NCBI RefSeq assembly: GCF_018101125.2
Contig: NZ_JAELVF020000002.1
Location: forward strand, 130,576 to 194,575
DNA length: 64,000 bases
Source of the DNA: Streptomyces tardus
GTDB lineage: Bacteria > Actinomycetota > Actinomycetes > Streptomycetales > Streptomycetaceae
Reading direction: 5' to 3'
Shown: one piece after another, positions 48,224 to 56,554 of the stretch
How the letters are laid out: every line of letters begins with the position of its first letter
How positions within the stretch are numbered: the stretch's first letter is position 1
The notes under the pieces: generated by a model
Database searches by the model: none
Seen by the model: only the letters and a program-made list of their open reading frames with translations
Told to the model about the DNA's origin: nothing
Made by a program: the position numbers and the translations under genes

Positions 48224-48691
48224 ATGACCTCCCCCTCCTCCCGCAGCGGATACGGCGGCGGCTACTACTCCGCCCCATCCTTCGCCGACACGCCTATCTA
48301 CGACAGCCTGGTGGCCGAGCGGGGCACCCCGCAGATCGCGCCCATCCGGGTCCCTGCCGCGTATGAGAGCGCGAGCAATCTGCCCGCCCTCCCGGCGCTC
48401 GCCTCGGGGCCGAGTCAGGCTTCGCTGGGGCATCAGCGCGGCTTCCCCCAGCCCGTACAGCACGCGGCGCCGCTCCAGCAGGCACCCGCGCCCTACATCC
48501 CGCAGCAGGCAGCGGCCGGCGCGCAGCAGCAGTACGGCCAGCCCTACCAGCAGCCGGGCGGGTACCCGCAGCAGACCCGGATGCGTCCGGCGGCGCCGCG
48601 GCCCGCGGCGCCCCGCCCGATGAACGCGCAGCCCGCGCCCACGCGTTACGAGGACCCGTACGGAAGGCCGCACCCCGGCTACGGCTACTGA
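48224..48691 (+). CDS. Gln/Pro/Tyr-rich low-complexity protein
   Basis: The product is 155 aa. The N-terminus (SGYGGGYYSAPSFADTPIYDSL) is ordered-looking, and the rest is a Gln, Pro, Ala, Tyr-rich region with PQQ and QQYGQPYQQPGG motifs. Such sequences are often intrinsically disordered. ATG 48224 was preferred over an in-frame TTG 9 bp earlier. It looks like a Streptomyces-conserved DUF6643-type protein; the function is unknown. Confidence 0.7.
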   Translation: MTSPSSRSGYGGGYYSAPSFADTPIYDSLVAERGTPQIAPIRVPAAYESASNLPALPALASGPSQASLGHQRGFPQPVQHAAPLQQAPAPYIPQQAAAGAQQQYGQPYQQPGGYPQQTRMRPAAPRPAAPRPMNAQPAPTRYEDPYGRPHPGYGY

Positions 48692-48769
48692 GCCGCAGAC
48701 CACCGCACGCGCCCTGCGCACCGCATCCACTGGGCCCAGCACCACGGGGGTGGTCCAGCTCAGCCGTCC

Positions 48770-48814
48770 GGGGCGGCGGCGGAGGAACGACATCCGTTCC
48801 TCCGCCGCCGCCCC
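48770..48814. terminator. Perfect 20-bp-stem terminator
   Basis: The stem 48770-48789 pairs fully with 48795-48814 (5-nt loop ACATC). It is 78 bp after the Gln-rich gene stop codon and in a convergent gap, so it may act in both directions. Confidence 0.85.
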
Positions 48815-48867
48815 GTCGCGTGGGTGGGGGCGGTTCGGCACGCGGCGGGAGCTCGGCGGTCACGGAA

Positions 48868-48902
48868 GAGGCCGCGCCCCGCTCGCACGAGAGCGCGGCC
48901 TC
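48868..48902 (-). terminator. Second hairpin in the convergent gap
   Basis: A 10-bp stem (48868-48877 with 48893-48902) with a 15-nt loop lies about 110 nt downstream of the DUF779 stop codon on the minus strand. Confidence 0.5.
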
Positions 48903-49010
48903 CGGGCCGCCGTACGCCTGCCCGCCGCCGTCGGCCAGCGAGTCGCCTCCTGCAAGAGCCGGCGACCCGTGCACCACGGGCAGGCATGCGACGGGTATCG
49001 GGATGCCCCG

Positions 49011-49472
49011 TCAGTCGGGACGAGGCCCGGTGGACGGTGCGGCGCGGTCGGTCCGCGACGCCTCGCCCTGCTCGTCCCCCGGGTTGTCCTCCGGGTTGTC
49101 CTCCGCCTCCAGCGTTCGCAGTTCCTCGTCGGTGAGCAGGCGGGAGCGGATCAGGAACCGCACCCCTTCCGGCGCTTCCACCGAGAACCCGCCGCCGCGG
49201 CCCGGCACCACGTCCACCGTGAGGTGGGTGTGACTCCAGTACGCGTACTGGCTCGCGGACATCCAGAACCGCACCGGTTCCGGCACCCCCGGCGCCGTCA
49301 GCTCACCGAGGAGTACGTCCGAGGCCCCGGTGCGGAAGTCGCCGCGCGGGTAGCACATCGGTGAACTGCCGTCGCAGCAGCCACCGGACTGGTGGAACAT
49401 CAGCGGCCCGTGCAGAGCGGTGAGCCGCGCCAGCAACTCGCCCGCCGCATCGGTCAGTTCGACTCTCGACAC
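49011..49472 (-). CDS. DUF779 protein
   Basis: The product is 153 aa from a GTG start with GGAAAGAGCGCAG upstream. HQSGGCCDGSSPMCYP with its Cys pair and the beta-rich C-terminal half are typical of DUF779, which is usually coded beside aldehyde dehydrogenase genes. Here it follows the dehydrogenase by 65 bp. The Cys residues suggest metal or redox binding. The C-terminus is acidic. Confidence 0.85.
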   Translation of the reverse strand: MSRVELTDAAGELLARLTALHGPLMFHQSGGCCDGSSPMCYPRGDFRTGASDVLLGELTAPGVPEPVRFWMSASQYAYWSHTHLTVDVVPGRGGGFSVEAPEGVRFLIRSRLLTDEELRTLEAEDNPEDNPGDEQGEASRTDRAAPSTGPRPD

Positions 49473-49537
49473 CTGCGCTCTTCCTTTCCTGCGTGCGGAC
49501 CCGCCGCGGGCAGCGCCGAAGCCGGCACTCGCGCGGC

Positions 49538-51061
49538 CTAGAAGAAGCCGAGCTTCTTCGGGGAGTAGCTGACCAGCAGGTTCTTGGTCTGCTGGTAGTG
49601 GGCGAGCATCATCCGGTGGTTCTCCCGCCCGATGCCGGACTGCTTGTAGCCGCCGAACGCGGCGTGTGCGGGGTAGGCGTGGTAGCAGTTGGTCCACACC
49701 CGGCCGGCCTGGATCGCCCGGCCCGCTCGGTAGGCGGTGCTGCCGTCCCTGGTCCACACTCCGGCGCCGAGCCCGTAGAGCGTGTCGTTGGCGATCTTCA
49801 TGGCGTCGGCGTAGTCGTCGAACCCGGTGACGGCGACGACCGGTCCGAAGATCTCCTCCTGGAAGACCCGCATGTGGTTGGCGCCCTCCAGGATGGTCGG
49901 TCGCACGTAGTAGCCGCCGGCCAACTCGCCGTCCAGCTCCGCCCTCGCGCCACCGGTGAGCACCTTCGCGCCCTCCTGGGCGCCGATGTCGAGGTAGGCG
50001 AGGATCTTCTCCAACTGGTCGTTGGACGCCTGGGCGCCGATCATCGTCTCGGTGTCCAACGGGTTGCCCTGGACGATCTGTTCGGTCCTGGCGACAGCCG
50101 CGTCCAGGAAGTCCCGGTAGTGGCCGCGCTGGATCAGTGCGCGCGAGGGGCAGGTGCAGACCTCGCCCTGGTTCAGCGCGAACATGGTGAAGCCTTCGAG
50201 CGCCTTGTCGAGGAAGTCGTCCTGCTCGGCGGAGACGTCGTCGAAGAAGATGTTCGGGCTCTTGCCGCCGAGTTCGAGGGTGACGGGCTTCAGGTTCTCC
50301 GAGGCGTACTGCATGATCAGCCGCCCCGTGGTGGTCTCACCGGTGAAGGCGACCTTGGCGACGCGCGCGCTGGAGGCGAGCGGCTTGCCGGCCTCGGCGC
50401 CGAAGCCGTTGACGATGTTGATCACACCGGGCGGCAGCAGATCCGCGATCAGGCTCATCCAGTAGTGGATCGAGGCGGGTGTCTGCTCGGCCGGCTTCAG
50501 CACGACGGCGTTGCCCGCCGCGAGAGCCGGGGCCAGCTTCCAGGTCGCCATCAGGAGCGGGAAGTTCCACGGGATGATTTGCGCGACCACGCCGAGCGGC
50601 TCGTGGAAGTGGTACGCCACCGTGTCGGGGTCGATCTCGGAGAGGGTGCCCTCCTGGGCGCGGATCGCGCCCGCGAAGTAGCGGAAGTGGTCGACGGCCA
50701 GGGGCAGATCGGCGGCCAGCGTCTCGCGCACCGGCTTGCCGTTCTCCCAGCTCTCCGCGACGGCCAGCCGCTCGAGGTTCTCCTCCATGCGGTCGGCGAT
50801 CCGGTTCAGGACGAGGGCCCGCTCGCCGGCCGAGGTGGCGGCCCAGCCCGGAGCCGCCGCGTGCGCCGCGTCGAGCGCGGCCTCGACGTCCGCAGCCGTG
50901 CCGCGGGCGATCTCGGTGAAGGGCTGCCCGTTGACGGGACTCGGGTTCTCGAAGTACTGGCCCCCCGCGGGCGGCGTGTAGGCCCCGCCGATCCAGTGGT
51001 CGTAGCGGGACTGGTAGCTCATGACGGCGTCGGCCGTCCCGGGCGCGGCGTAGCGGCTCAT
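49538..51061 (-). CDS. NAD+-dependent aldehyde dehydrogenase (ExaC-type)
   Basis: The product is 507 aa. The catalytic Cys is in FALNQGEVCTCPSRA and the general-base Glu in TLELGGKSPNIF. PWNFPL (in IIPWNFPLLMATWK) and the NAD-binding GEAGKPLASS-like segment (GAEAGKPLASS) are in place. This resembles the ExaC/AcoD group that oxidises acetaldehyde and similar aldehydes. It lies between its presumed GAF regulator and DUF779 gene. ATG 51061 follows AGGAGGGCGACC. Confidence 0.9.
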   Translation of the reverse strand: MSRYAAPGTADAVMSYQSRYDHWIGGAYTPPAGGQYFENPSPVNGQPFTEIARGTAADVEAALDAAHAAAPGWAATSAGERALVLNRIADRMEENLERLAVAESWENGKPVRETLAADLPLAVDHFRYFAGAIRAQEGTLSEIDPDTVAYHFHEPLGVVAQIIPWNFPLLMATWKLAPALAAGNAVVLKPAEQTPASIHYWMSLIADLLPPGVINIVNGFGAEAGKPLASSARVAKVAFTGETTTGRLIMQYASENLKPVTLELGGKSPNIFFDDVSAEQDDFLDKALEGFTMFALNQGEVCTCPSRALIQRGHYRDFLDAAVARTEQIVQGNPLDTETMIGAQASNDQLEKILAYLDIGAQEGAKVLTGGARAELDGELAGGYYVRPTILEGANHMRVFQEEIFGPVVAVTGFDDYADAMKIANDTLYGLGAGVWTRDGSTAYRAGRAIQAGRVWTNCYHAYPAHAAFGGYKQSGIGRENHRMMLAHYQQTKNLLVSYSPKKLGFF

Positions 51062-51271
51062 GGTCGCCCTCCTGGCTGGGGTCGCCGCCCCACCCACTGC
51101 GGTACGGCGGCCTGGGCCCAGAGCGTAGGTGCGGGGAGGTTGCACGGACGTTGCGCGCCGTGCGGGCGCGGGGAGTTCGGCGCCGGATGGCGTACGCGAC
51201 AGCGGGCGCCGAGGGTGTGCGGGCGGTGTGGCGGGGGCGGGGAGCGGTGCGGTCGGTTTGCGCGCCCGCGC

Positions 51272-52663
51272 TCAGCGGGCCCCGTACAGTCCGTAGTCGG
51301 CTCGCAGCGCTGCGACACGGGCGGTGAGCACGGCGTGCTCCCGGGCGGGGACGAGCGCCAGGAGCGCCTCCCACACCTCGAGGTCGTCCTCGCCCCAGCC
51401 GGTGGCGACCCAGTCGCGGAGCAGCGCGGGCTCGCCCGCCCCCAGCAGTGCCTGCCGGAGCCCGCCGAGGAGACGGCGGCGCATCCCGACGATGCCGGGC
51501 GCCTCGGACTCGGGCAGCAGCGGACCGCGGTAGGCGGCGAGCGCCGAGGCGGGGTCGGTGCGCAGGGCGTCGGCGACGAACCCGGCGTCGGTGTCGACGG
51601 GTTGGGTGAGCCGGTAGGGCCGCGAGGCGAGAAAGGTGCCGAGCAGCTGCCGCAGCCGTGAGAGCTCCGCACGCAGGGTGACGGGGTTGACCTCGCGCTC
51701 GCCGTACAGCTCCCAGGCCAGCGCCTGGCCGGTCAGGCCGTCGGGGCGGGCGGCGAGCAGCGTCACGATCTCGCTGTGTCTGCGGCCCAGCCGCACGCTG
51801 CCGCCGCCGCGGTGGAGTACGGCCTCGTCGCGGCCGAGCACCTGCAGTCGGGCACGGTCGGGGAGGGTGCCGAGCGCCGCCAGCTGTGCTTCCGCTGCCC
51901 GGGCGGTCGCCTGGACCAGGGCGAGGCTCTGCGGGGCGGCGAGATGGTCACCACCGGTGATGTCCAGTACGCCGATGACCCGCCGGGTGCGCGGATCGTG
52001 GACGGGGGCCGCCGCGCAGGTCCACTGCTGCACCGGGAGGCAGTAGTGCTCGGCGCTGAAGATCTGCACCGCGTGGTCGACGGCCAGCGCGGTGCCCGGC
52101 GCGTTGGTGCCGACCCGGGCCTCCGCCCACCGGGACCCCGGGACGAAGTTCATGCGCTCCGCGCGCCGTCGGACCTGGGGGTGCCCCTCGACCCAGAGCA
52201 TCCGCCCGTACTCGTCGCAGACCGAGAGCAGATGCTCCCCGTCATCGGCGATGCCGCCCAGCAACTCCCGTACCAGCGGCATGACCTGGGCGAGCGGGTG
52301 TTGAACGCGGTGCGCTGCGAGGTCGGCGTCGGACATGTCCACCTCGGCGACCTCGGCGGGACGGACCCTGGCCCCGGCGCAGCGGCGCCAGGACTCGGCG
52401 ACCACCGGGCGCACCCCGGGCCGCACGGTGCCGTCGGTCAGGAAGTCGGCGTGCGCGCGACGCACGGCGACGGCCCGCTCCCGCGGGTCCGCGCCGGCTG
52501 CCAGTGCCAGCCAGGGGTTCAGCACGTGCACATCGTGCGCCAGCGCGGACGGGTGGGCAATGGGACCGTCTGTACGAACAGTGCGCGGAGTCGGGCGCGA
52601 GCGCGCGCCCCGCCCCGGTTCGTGCCCGTCCGGTGGCCGGCCGGCCCGGCGGAACGGGCTCAT
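51272..52663 (-). CDS. GAF-domain regulator (AcoR-like N-terminal half, no AAA+ domain)
   Basis: The product is 463 aa. An N-terminal helical region with SWRRCAGARVRP resembles AcoR-type GAF activators, followed by a GAF domain (about 110-270, with SVCDEYGRMLWVEG and AEARVGTNAPGTALA). Its C-terminal half is not the usual AAA+ sigma-54 domain but a winged-helix-like region (RRHSEIVTLLAARPDGLTG). It is upstream of the aldehyde dehydrogenase gene on the same strand and may activate it. ATG 52663 was chosen over an upstream Arg/Pro-rich frame. Confidence 0.8.
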   Translation of the reverse strand: MSPFRRAGRPPDGHEPGRGARSRPTPRTVRTDGPIAHPSALAHDVHVLNPWLALAAGADPRERAVAVRRAHADFLTDGTVRPGVRPVVAESWRRCAGARVRPAEVAEVDMSDADLAAHRVQHPLAQVMPLVRELLGGIADDGEHLLSVCDEYGRMLWVEGHPQVRRRAERMNFVPGSRWAEARVGTNAPGTALAVDHAVQIFSAEHYCLPVQQWTCAAAPVHDPRTRRVIGVLDITGGDHLAAPQSLALVQATARAAEAQLAALGTLPDRARLQVLGRDEAVLHRGGGSVRLGRRHSEIVTLLAARPDGLTGQALAWELYGEREVNPVTLRAELSRLRQLLGTFLASRPYRLTQPVDTDAGFVADALRTDPASALAAYRGPLLPESEAPGIVGMRRRLLGGLRQALLGAGEPALLRDWVATGWGEDDLEVWEALLALVPAREHAVLTARVAALRADYGLYGAR

Positions 52664-52725
52664 CGTCGGCCCTGTCCGGCCCTGCGGGGCGGGAGCGGGT
52701 CGGGGAGGGGCGCCCTGTCCGGCCC

Positions 52726-53160
52726 TCAGCCGTACAGGTCGATCAGCCGGCTGCGGGAGCGCTGGAGACGGTGCGAGACGATCTCGCCGACGGCCAGCGC
52801 GAGCGCGTACCCCAGCTCGTGGTCCTGCTCGCACAGTGCTCGCACCTCGGCGGCGTCGAACTCCAGGGCACGCACCGGGCTGCCCGCCTCACCGCTCAGA
52901 TGCCAGGCGAAGGGCGGGAAGAACCAGGACCAGCCGAGCAGTTCACCGTGGCTGATGTTCTCCACGACCTGGGCGCTGCGGCCCGGGACCCGCTGCTCCA
53001 GCGTCACCGATCCGGTGTGGACGATCCAGAAGCGGTCGGCTTTCTCGCCCTCCTCGAAGATGCGCTCGCCCGAGGGGAACGCGACCTCCCGACCGAGCTG
53101 CCGCAGCCGCGCCGAGTGCTCGGGGCTGAGCGTGCCGAGCAGTCCTGTTTTGGTCCGCAT
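52726..53160 (-). CDS. Single-domain cyclic nucleotide-binding protein
   Basis: The product is 144 aa. Almost all of it is a cNMP-binding beta-barrel (FPSGERIFEEGEKADRFWIV, then GELLGWSWFFPPFAWHLSGE). No Crp-type DNA-binding domain follows, so it cannot be a full Crp/Fnr regulator. The phosphate-binding cassette has GEL but an altered following stretch (GSPVRALEF). ATG 53160 follows AGGAGGCGCC. It lies beside the two encapsulin genes, which also carry cNMP-binding insertions, with a 308-bp gap. Confidence 0.8.
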   Translation of the reverse strand: MRTKTGLLGTLSPEHSARLRQLGREVAFPSGERIFEEGEKADRFWIVHTGSVTLEQRVPGRSAQVVENISHGELLGWSWFFPPFAWHLSGEAGSPVRALEFDAAEVRALCEQDHELGYALALAVGEIVSHRLQRSRSRLIDLYG

Positions 53161-53468
53161 GGCGCCTCCTCTCGCCGGGCTCTGCGTCCCCGGCACGGGG
53201 AGCCCGCGGCCCGGCCACCGGCGCGGACTGCCGGCGAGGTCGGGCGGTCACCACGGCTGCCCCTCCCCCAGTGTCACACCCACTCCGTGGCGGGGACAGC
53301 CGTGGCCGGGCGACCCGTGCGGGGCGGCCGGCGCAGGGCGGCCGGCGCAGGGCGGCCGGCACAGGTAGGGCGGCGAGCGGCGGCGGGGCGGCGGCCGGCG
53401 CGGTCCTGCCGCGCCGGCGGCCGTCGAACCCGGTACCGCGCCCAGTGCTGCGGTCCGGTGCCGGATCT
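53161..53468. other. Gap between encapsulin copy 1 and the free cNMP-binding gene
   Basis: No gene is seen in 308 bp. It is dominated by the 14-bp tandem repeat listed separately and other very GC-rich sequence. It must hold the end of encapsulin copy 1 transcription and the promoter or leader of the cNMP-binding gene. Confidence 0.5.
53317..53358. repeat. 14-bp GC-rich tandem repeat
   Basis: Two perfect GCGCAGGGCGGCCG units (53331-53344, 53345-53358) are preceded by a diverged copy (53317-53330) and followed by a partial one. Confidence 0.85.
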
Positions 53469-54860
53469 CTAGACCTCCACGTCCTCCAGGATGCCGAGGG
53501 CATCCGGTACCAGTACGGCGGCCGAGAAGTAGACGCTGACCAGGTAGGACATCACCGCCTTGTCGTCGATGCCCATGAAGCGGGCGTTCAGACTCGGCTC
53601 GATCTCGTCCGGGATGCCGCTCTGGTGCAGCCCGACGACGCCCTGGTTCTCCTGGCCCAGGCGCATCGCGAGCACCGAGCTGGTGTGGTTCTTGCTGATC
53701 GGGATCTTGTTGCAGGGCAGCAGCGGGATGCCGCGCCAGGTGCGGACCGCGGAGCCGTCGACTTCGGCGTGGCCGGGATAGATCCCCCGGCTGCTGCACT
53801 CCCGGCCGATCGCGGCGATGGTGCGCGGGTGTGCCAGCAGGAACTGGGTCTTGCGGCGGCGGGTGATGAGGTCGTCGAGGTCGTCGGGGGTGGGCGGACC
53901 GGTGCGAGTGTGCAGCCGCTGACCGAGATCGGCGTTGTGCAGCAGACCGAACTGCCGGTTGTTCACCAGCTCGTGCTCCTGCCGCTCCCGCAACGCCTGG
54001 ACGGTCAGGCGCAGTTGCTCCTCGACCTGGTTCATCGGCTCGTTGTACAGATCCGCGACCCGCGAATGCACCCGCAGCACCGTCTGCGCCACCGACAACT
54101 CGTACTCCCGCGGCGACACGTCGTAATCCACGAACGTACCCGGCAGCTCCAGCTCGCCCTCATGACCGGAGGCGAGCTCGATGTCCGCCTCACCGCGCTT
54201 GTTCTGCCGGGGCATCAGTCGGCTGAGCAAGCCCTCCAGATGCGCCCTGAGGGGCGCGGACTGCTCTGCTACCGCCCTGAACTCCGTGAGCGGGAGGGCC
54301 AGTACGGTGCAGCGGGTCAGCGAGCGCAGCGAGCAGTCCCAGCGGCCCTCGCGGTCGGTCAGTGCCTGGTCGCCGGCCCAGTCGCCGTCCGCGAGCACCC
54401 CGAGGTTGGTCTCGCCGTCGTACTCGCCGGCGCCGACCTTGTTGATCTTTCCGTGGGCGATCAGCAGCACCTCCTCGACCGGGCTGCCGCCGTCGACGAT
54501 GCGCTCCCCGGCGGCGTACTCGCGCTGTACGCAGCGTGCGGCCAGCGTCTGGAGCTCGTCGGTGCCCTCGAATCCGTGGAGCGCGGGGAGTTCGGTCAAC
54601 TCGGCCGGGATCACGCGGACTTCGGCGCCAGCGCTGATGAACTCCACGCGTCCGTTGCCGAGGGTGTGGGTGAGTCGCCGGTTCACCCGGTAGGTGCCGC
54701 CCGAGACCTCCACCCAGGGCAGGATCCGCAGCAGCCACCGGGTGGAGATGCCCTGCATCTGCGGCGGCGTCTTGGTGGTCGTGGCGAGGGTGCGTGCTGC
54801 CGCGGTGTTCAGGCTGCTGCCGGGAGCGGTGTTCTGGTCGGTCAACGGCGTGCTGGTCAT
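53469..54860 (-). CDS. Family 2B encapsulin shell protein (EshA-like), copy 1
   Basis: The product is 463 aa. The disordered N-terminus (to about residue 35) leads to the conserved QMQGISTRWLLRILPWVEVSGG. A cyclic-nucleotide-binding domain is inserted at about 95-205 (AAGERIVDGG, LLIAHGKIN, GVLADGDWAGD). The HK97-fold shell core follows (DYDVSPREYELSVAQTVLRVHSRVADL to the DALGILEDVEV end). EshA in Streptomyces is such a cNMP-binding particle protein linked to sporogenic growth and antibiotic control. The usual terpene-cyclase or prenyltransferase cargo gene is not beside it. The start at 54860 is a clear ATG. Confidence 0.9.
   Translation of the reverse strand: MTSTPLTDQNTAPGSSLNTAAARTLATTTKTPPQMQGISTRWLLRILPWVEVSGGTYRVNRRLTHTLGNGRVEFISAGAEVRVIPAELTELPALHGFEGTDELQTLAARCVQREYAAGERIVDGGSPVEEVLLIAHGKINKVGAGEYDGETNLGVLADGDWAGDQALTDREGRWDCSLRSLTRCTVLALPLTEFRAVAEQSAPLRAHLEGLLSRLMPRQNKRGEADIELASGHEGELELPGTFVDYDVSPREYELSVAQTVLRVHSRVADLYNEPMNQVEEQLRLTVQALRERQEHELVNNRQFGLLHNADLGQRLHTRTGPPTPDDLDDLITRRRKTQFLLAHPRTIAAIGRECSSRGIYPGHAEVDGSAVRTWRGIPLLPCNKIPISKNHTSSVLAMRLGQENQGVVGLHQSGIPDEIEPSLNARFMGIDDKAVMSYLVSVYFSAAVLVPDALGILEDVEV
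53872..54182 (-). repeat. Near-identical tract shared by the two encapsulin genes (copy 1 side)
   Basis: These 311 bp match 55554-55864 with three mismatches found by eye (one GAG/GGG-type change and two in a CTGGAC/CTCGAT segment). Flanking sequence is clearly diverged. Identity includes third codon positions, which suggests recent gene conversion or strong nucleotide constraint. Confidence 0.9.
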
Positions 54861-55094
54861 ACGGTGTGGGGCCTTCCGGTACGTGTGTGTCGCGCGCGGG
54901 ACCGTGAGGCCGCGCGCCGCCGCGGGGACGCGGCATGGTGCAACTGGCGGCGGGACGAGGGGAGCCGCCCGTACGCGGCTTCGGCGGATTCGCCGGGCAC
55001 CGCACGCCCGACCTGTGAGAGGGCCGGGCGGCGAGCCGGTGAGTCCGCGGGCGCCGCCGGGCGGGCCGCGGGGCCGCGATGAACGCCGGGCCGG

Positions 55095-55123
55095 GCGGAG
55101 AACCGTTCGAACCGGTTCTCCGC
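55095..55123 (-). terminator. Hairpin downstream of encapsulin copy 2
   Basis: An 11-bp stem (55095-55105 with 55113-55123) with a 7-nt loop is 18 bp after the copy 2 stop codon and before copy 1. The two shell genes may therefore be transcribed separately. Confidence 0.7.
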
Positions 55124-55141
55124 GCACGCCCCAACGCGGTT

Positions 55142-56554
55142 TCAGTGACCGACTTCGACGTCCTCCAGAATTCCCAGCGCGTCCGGGACGAGAACCGCGG
55201 CGGAGTAGTACGCGCTCACCAGATAACTGATGATGGCCTTCTCGTTGATGCCCATGAAACGCACCGAAAGGCTCGGCTGGTATTCGTCGGGAATTCCGGT
55301 GCGGTGGAGTCCTACGACTCCCTGGTTCTTCTCGCCGGTACGCATCGCCATCATCGAGGTGGCACCGGCGGAGGTCACCGGGATCTTGTTGCACGGCAGG
55401 ATCGGCACACCGCGCCAGGCGGGCGCCCGGTGGCCGTCGAGGTCGACGGAGTCGGGGTAGAGCCCCCGGCTGCTGCACTCCCGGCCGAAGGCGGCGATCG
55501 CCTTGGGGTGGGCCAGGACGACGCTCGGCTCCTTCCACACGGTCGCCAGCAGCTCGTCGAGGTCGTCGGGGGTGGGCGGACCGGTGCGGGTGTGCAGCCG
55601 CTGACCGAGATCGGCGTTGTGCAGCAGACCGAACTGCCGGTTGTTCACCAGCTCGTGCTCCTGCCGCTCCCGCAACGCCTCGATGGTCAGGCGCAGTTGC
55701 TCCTCGACCTGGTTCATCGGCTCGTTGTACAGATCCGCGACCCGCGAATGCACCCGCAGCACCGTCTGCGCCACCGACAACTCGTACTCCCGCGGCGACA
55801 CGTCGTAATCCACGAACGTACCCGGCAGCTCCAGCTCGCCCTCATGACCGGAGGCGAGCTCGATCTCGCGCTCGCCGCTGGCGTTGCGGGCCTGCGGGAT
55901 GGCGCTGCGGAAGGCCGCGAGATGCGCGCGCAGGCTGTCCGCGCGATCCAGCACCTCGGTCAGCTGCCCCGTCTCGAGCGTCAGCACGGTGCCGCTGGTG
56001 GCGGCCCGCACGGTGCAGTCCCAGGTGCCGGGGTCCTCCTCGGTCAGCCCCGCCTCGCCGAGGTAGTCGCCGTCGGCCAGCACTCCGAGGACCGACTCGC
56101 CGTCGTAGAAGCCGGCGGTGGTCTTGGTGAGCTTTCCGTGGGCGACCAGCACGAGCCGGTCGACCGGCCGGCCGGATTCGACGATCACCTCGCCGGGGCC
56201 GAAGTCCCGCTGCACGAAGCGGGAGGCGAGCTCCGCCAGCACGGCTTCGTTTTGATAGCCCTTCAGCGCCGGGATCTCGCCGAGCTCGGCCGGGATCACG
56301 CGCACCTCGGCGCCGGTGGTGGTGAATTCGATCCGACCGTCGCCGAGAGTGTGGCTCAGCCTGCGGTTGACCCGGAACGTGCCGCCGGAGACCTGCACCC
56401 AGGGCAGGACCTTCAGCAGCCAGCGGGAGGAGATCCCCTGCATTTGCGGGGGCGTTTTGGTGGTGGTCGCCAGCTGTCTGGCAGCCGCCGTCGCCAGACT
56501 GAGTCGCGGGTGACTCGTATCTCCCGCAGAGGTCGTTTCGACCGGAGCCGTCAC
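55142..56554 (-). CDS. Family 2B encapsulin shell protein (EshA-like), copy 2
   Basis: The product is 470 aa. The domain order is the same as copy 1: QMQGISSRWLLKVLPWVQV, cNMP-binding insertion at about 100-215 (PGEVIVESGRP, LVAHGKLTK, GVLADGDYLGE), then the HK97-fold core ending in DALGILEDVEVGH. Outside a 311-bp near-identical tract the two copies are clearly diverged, especially in the cNMP domain and C-terminal third. Start choices are TTG 56569, GTG 56563 or GTG 56554. The last gives MTAPVETTSAGD-like N-terminus parallel to copy 1, so it is listed. Spacing of 281 bp to copy 1 and an intervening hairpin argue against strict co-transcription. Confidence 0.88.
   Translation of the reverse strand: MTAPVETTSAGDTSHPRLSLATAAARQLATTTKTPPQMQGISSRWLLKVLPWVQVSGGTFRVNRRLSHTLGDGRIEFTTTGAEVRVIPAELGEIPALKGYQNEAVLAELASRFVQRDFGPGEVIVESGRPVDRLVLVAHGKLTKTTAGFYDGESVLGVLADGDYLGEAGLTEEDPGTWDCTVRAATSGTVLTLETGQLTEVLDRADSLRAHLAAFRSAIPQARNASGEREIELASGHEGELELPGTFVDYDVSPREYELSVAQTVLRVHSRVADLYNEPMNQVEEQLRLTIEALRERQEHELVNNRQFGLLHNADLGQRLHTRTGPPTPDDLDELLATVWKEPSVVLAHPKAIAAFGRECSSRGLYPDSVDLDGHRAPAWRGVPILPCNKIPVTSAGATSMMAMRTGEKNQGVVGLHRTGIPDEYQPSLSVRFMGINEKAIISYLVSAYYSAAVLVPDALGILEDVEVGH
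55554..55864 (-). repeat. Near-identical tract shared by the two encapsulin genes (copy 2 side)
   Basis: This is the partner of 53872-54182 at a constant offset of 1682 bp. It covers the start of the shell core, including the DYDVSPREYELS segment, through HTRTGPPTPDDLD. Confidence 0.9.

Larger units (their letters stand above)
48692..49010. other. Convergent gap with two hairpins
   Basis: This 319-bp interval has no credible gene. It contains the two hairpins at 48770-48814 and 48868-48902. A weak plus-strand frame from 48750 is Arg-rich and was rejected. Confidence 0.6.

Noticed and set aside
48750..49000. Plus-strand Arg-rich frame in the convergent gap
   Set aside because: Overlaps a perfect terminator stem and has no family-like features or ribosome-binding site.
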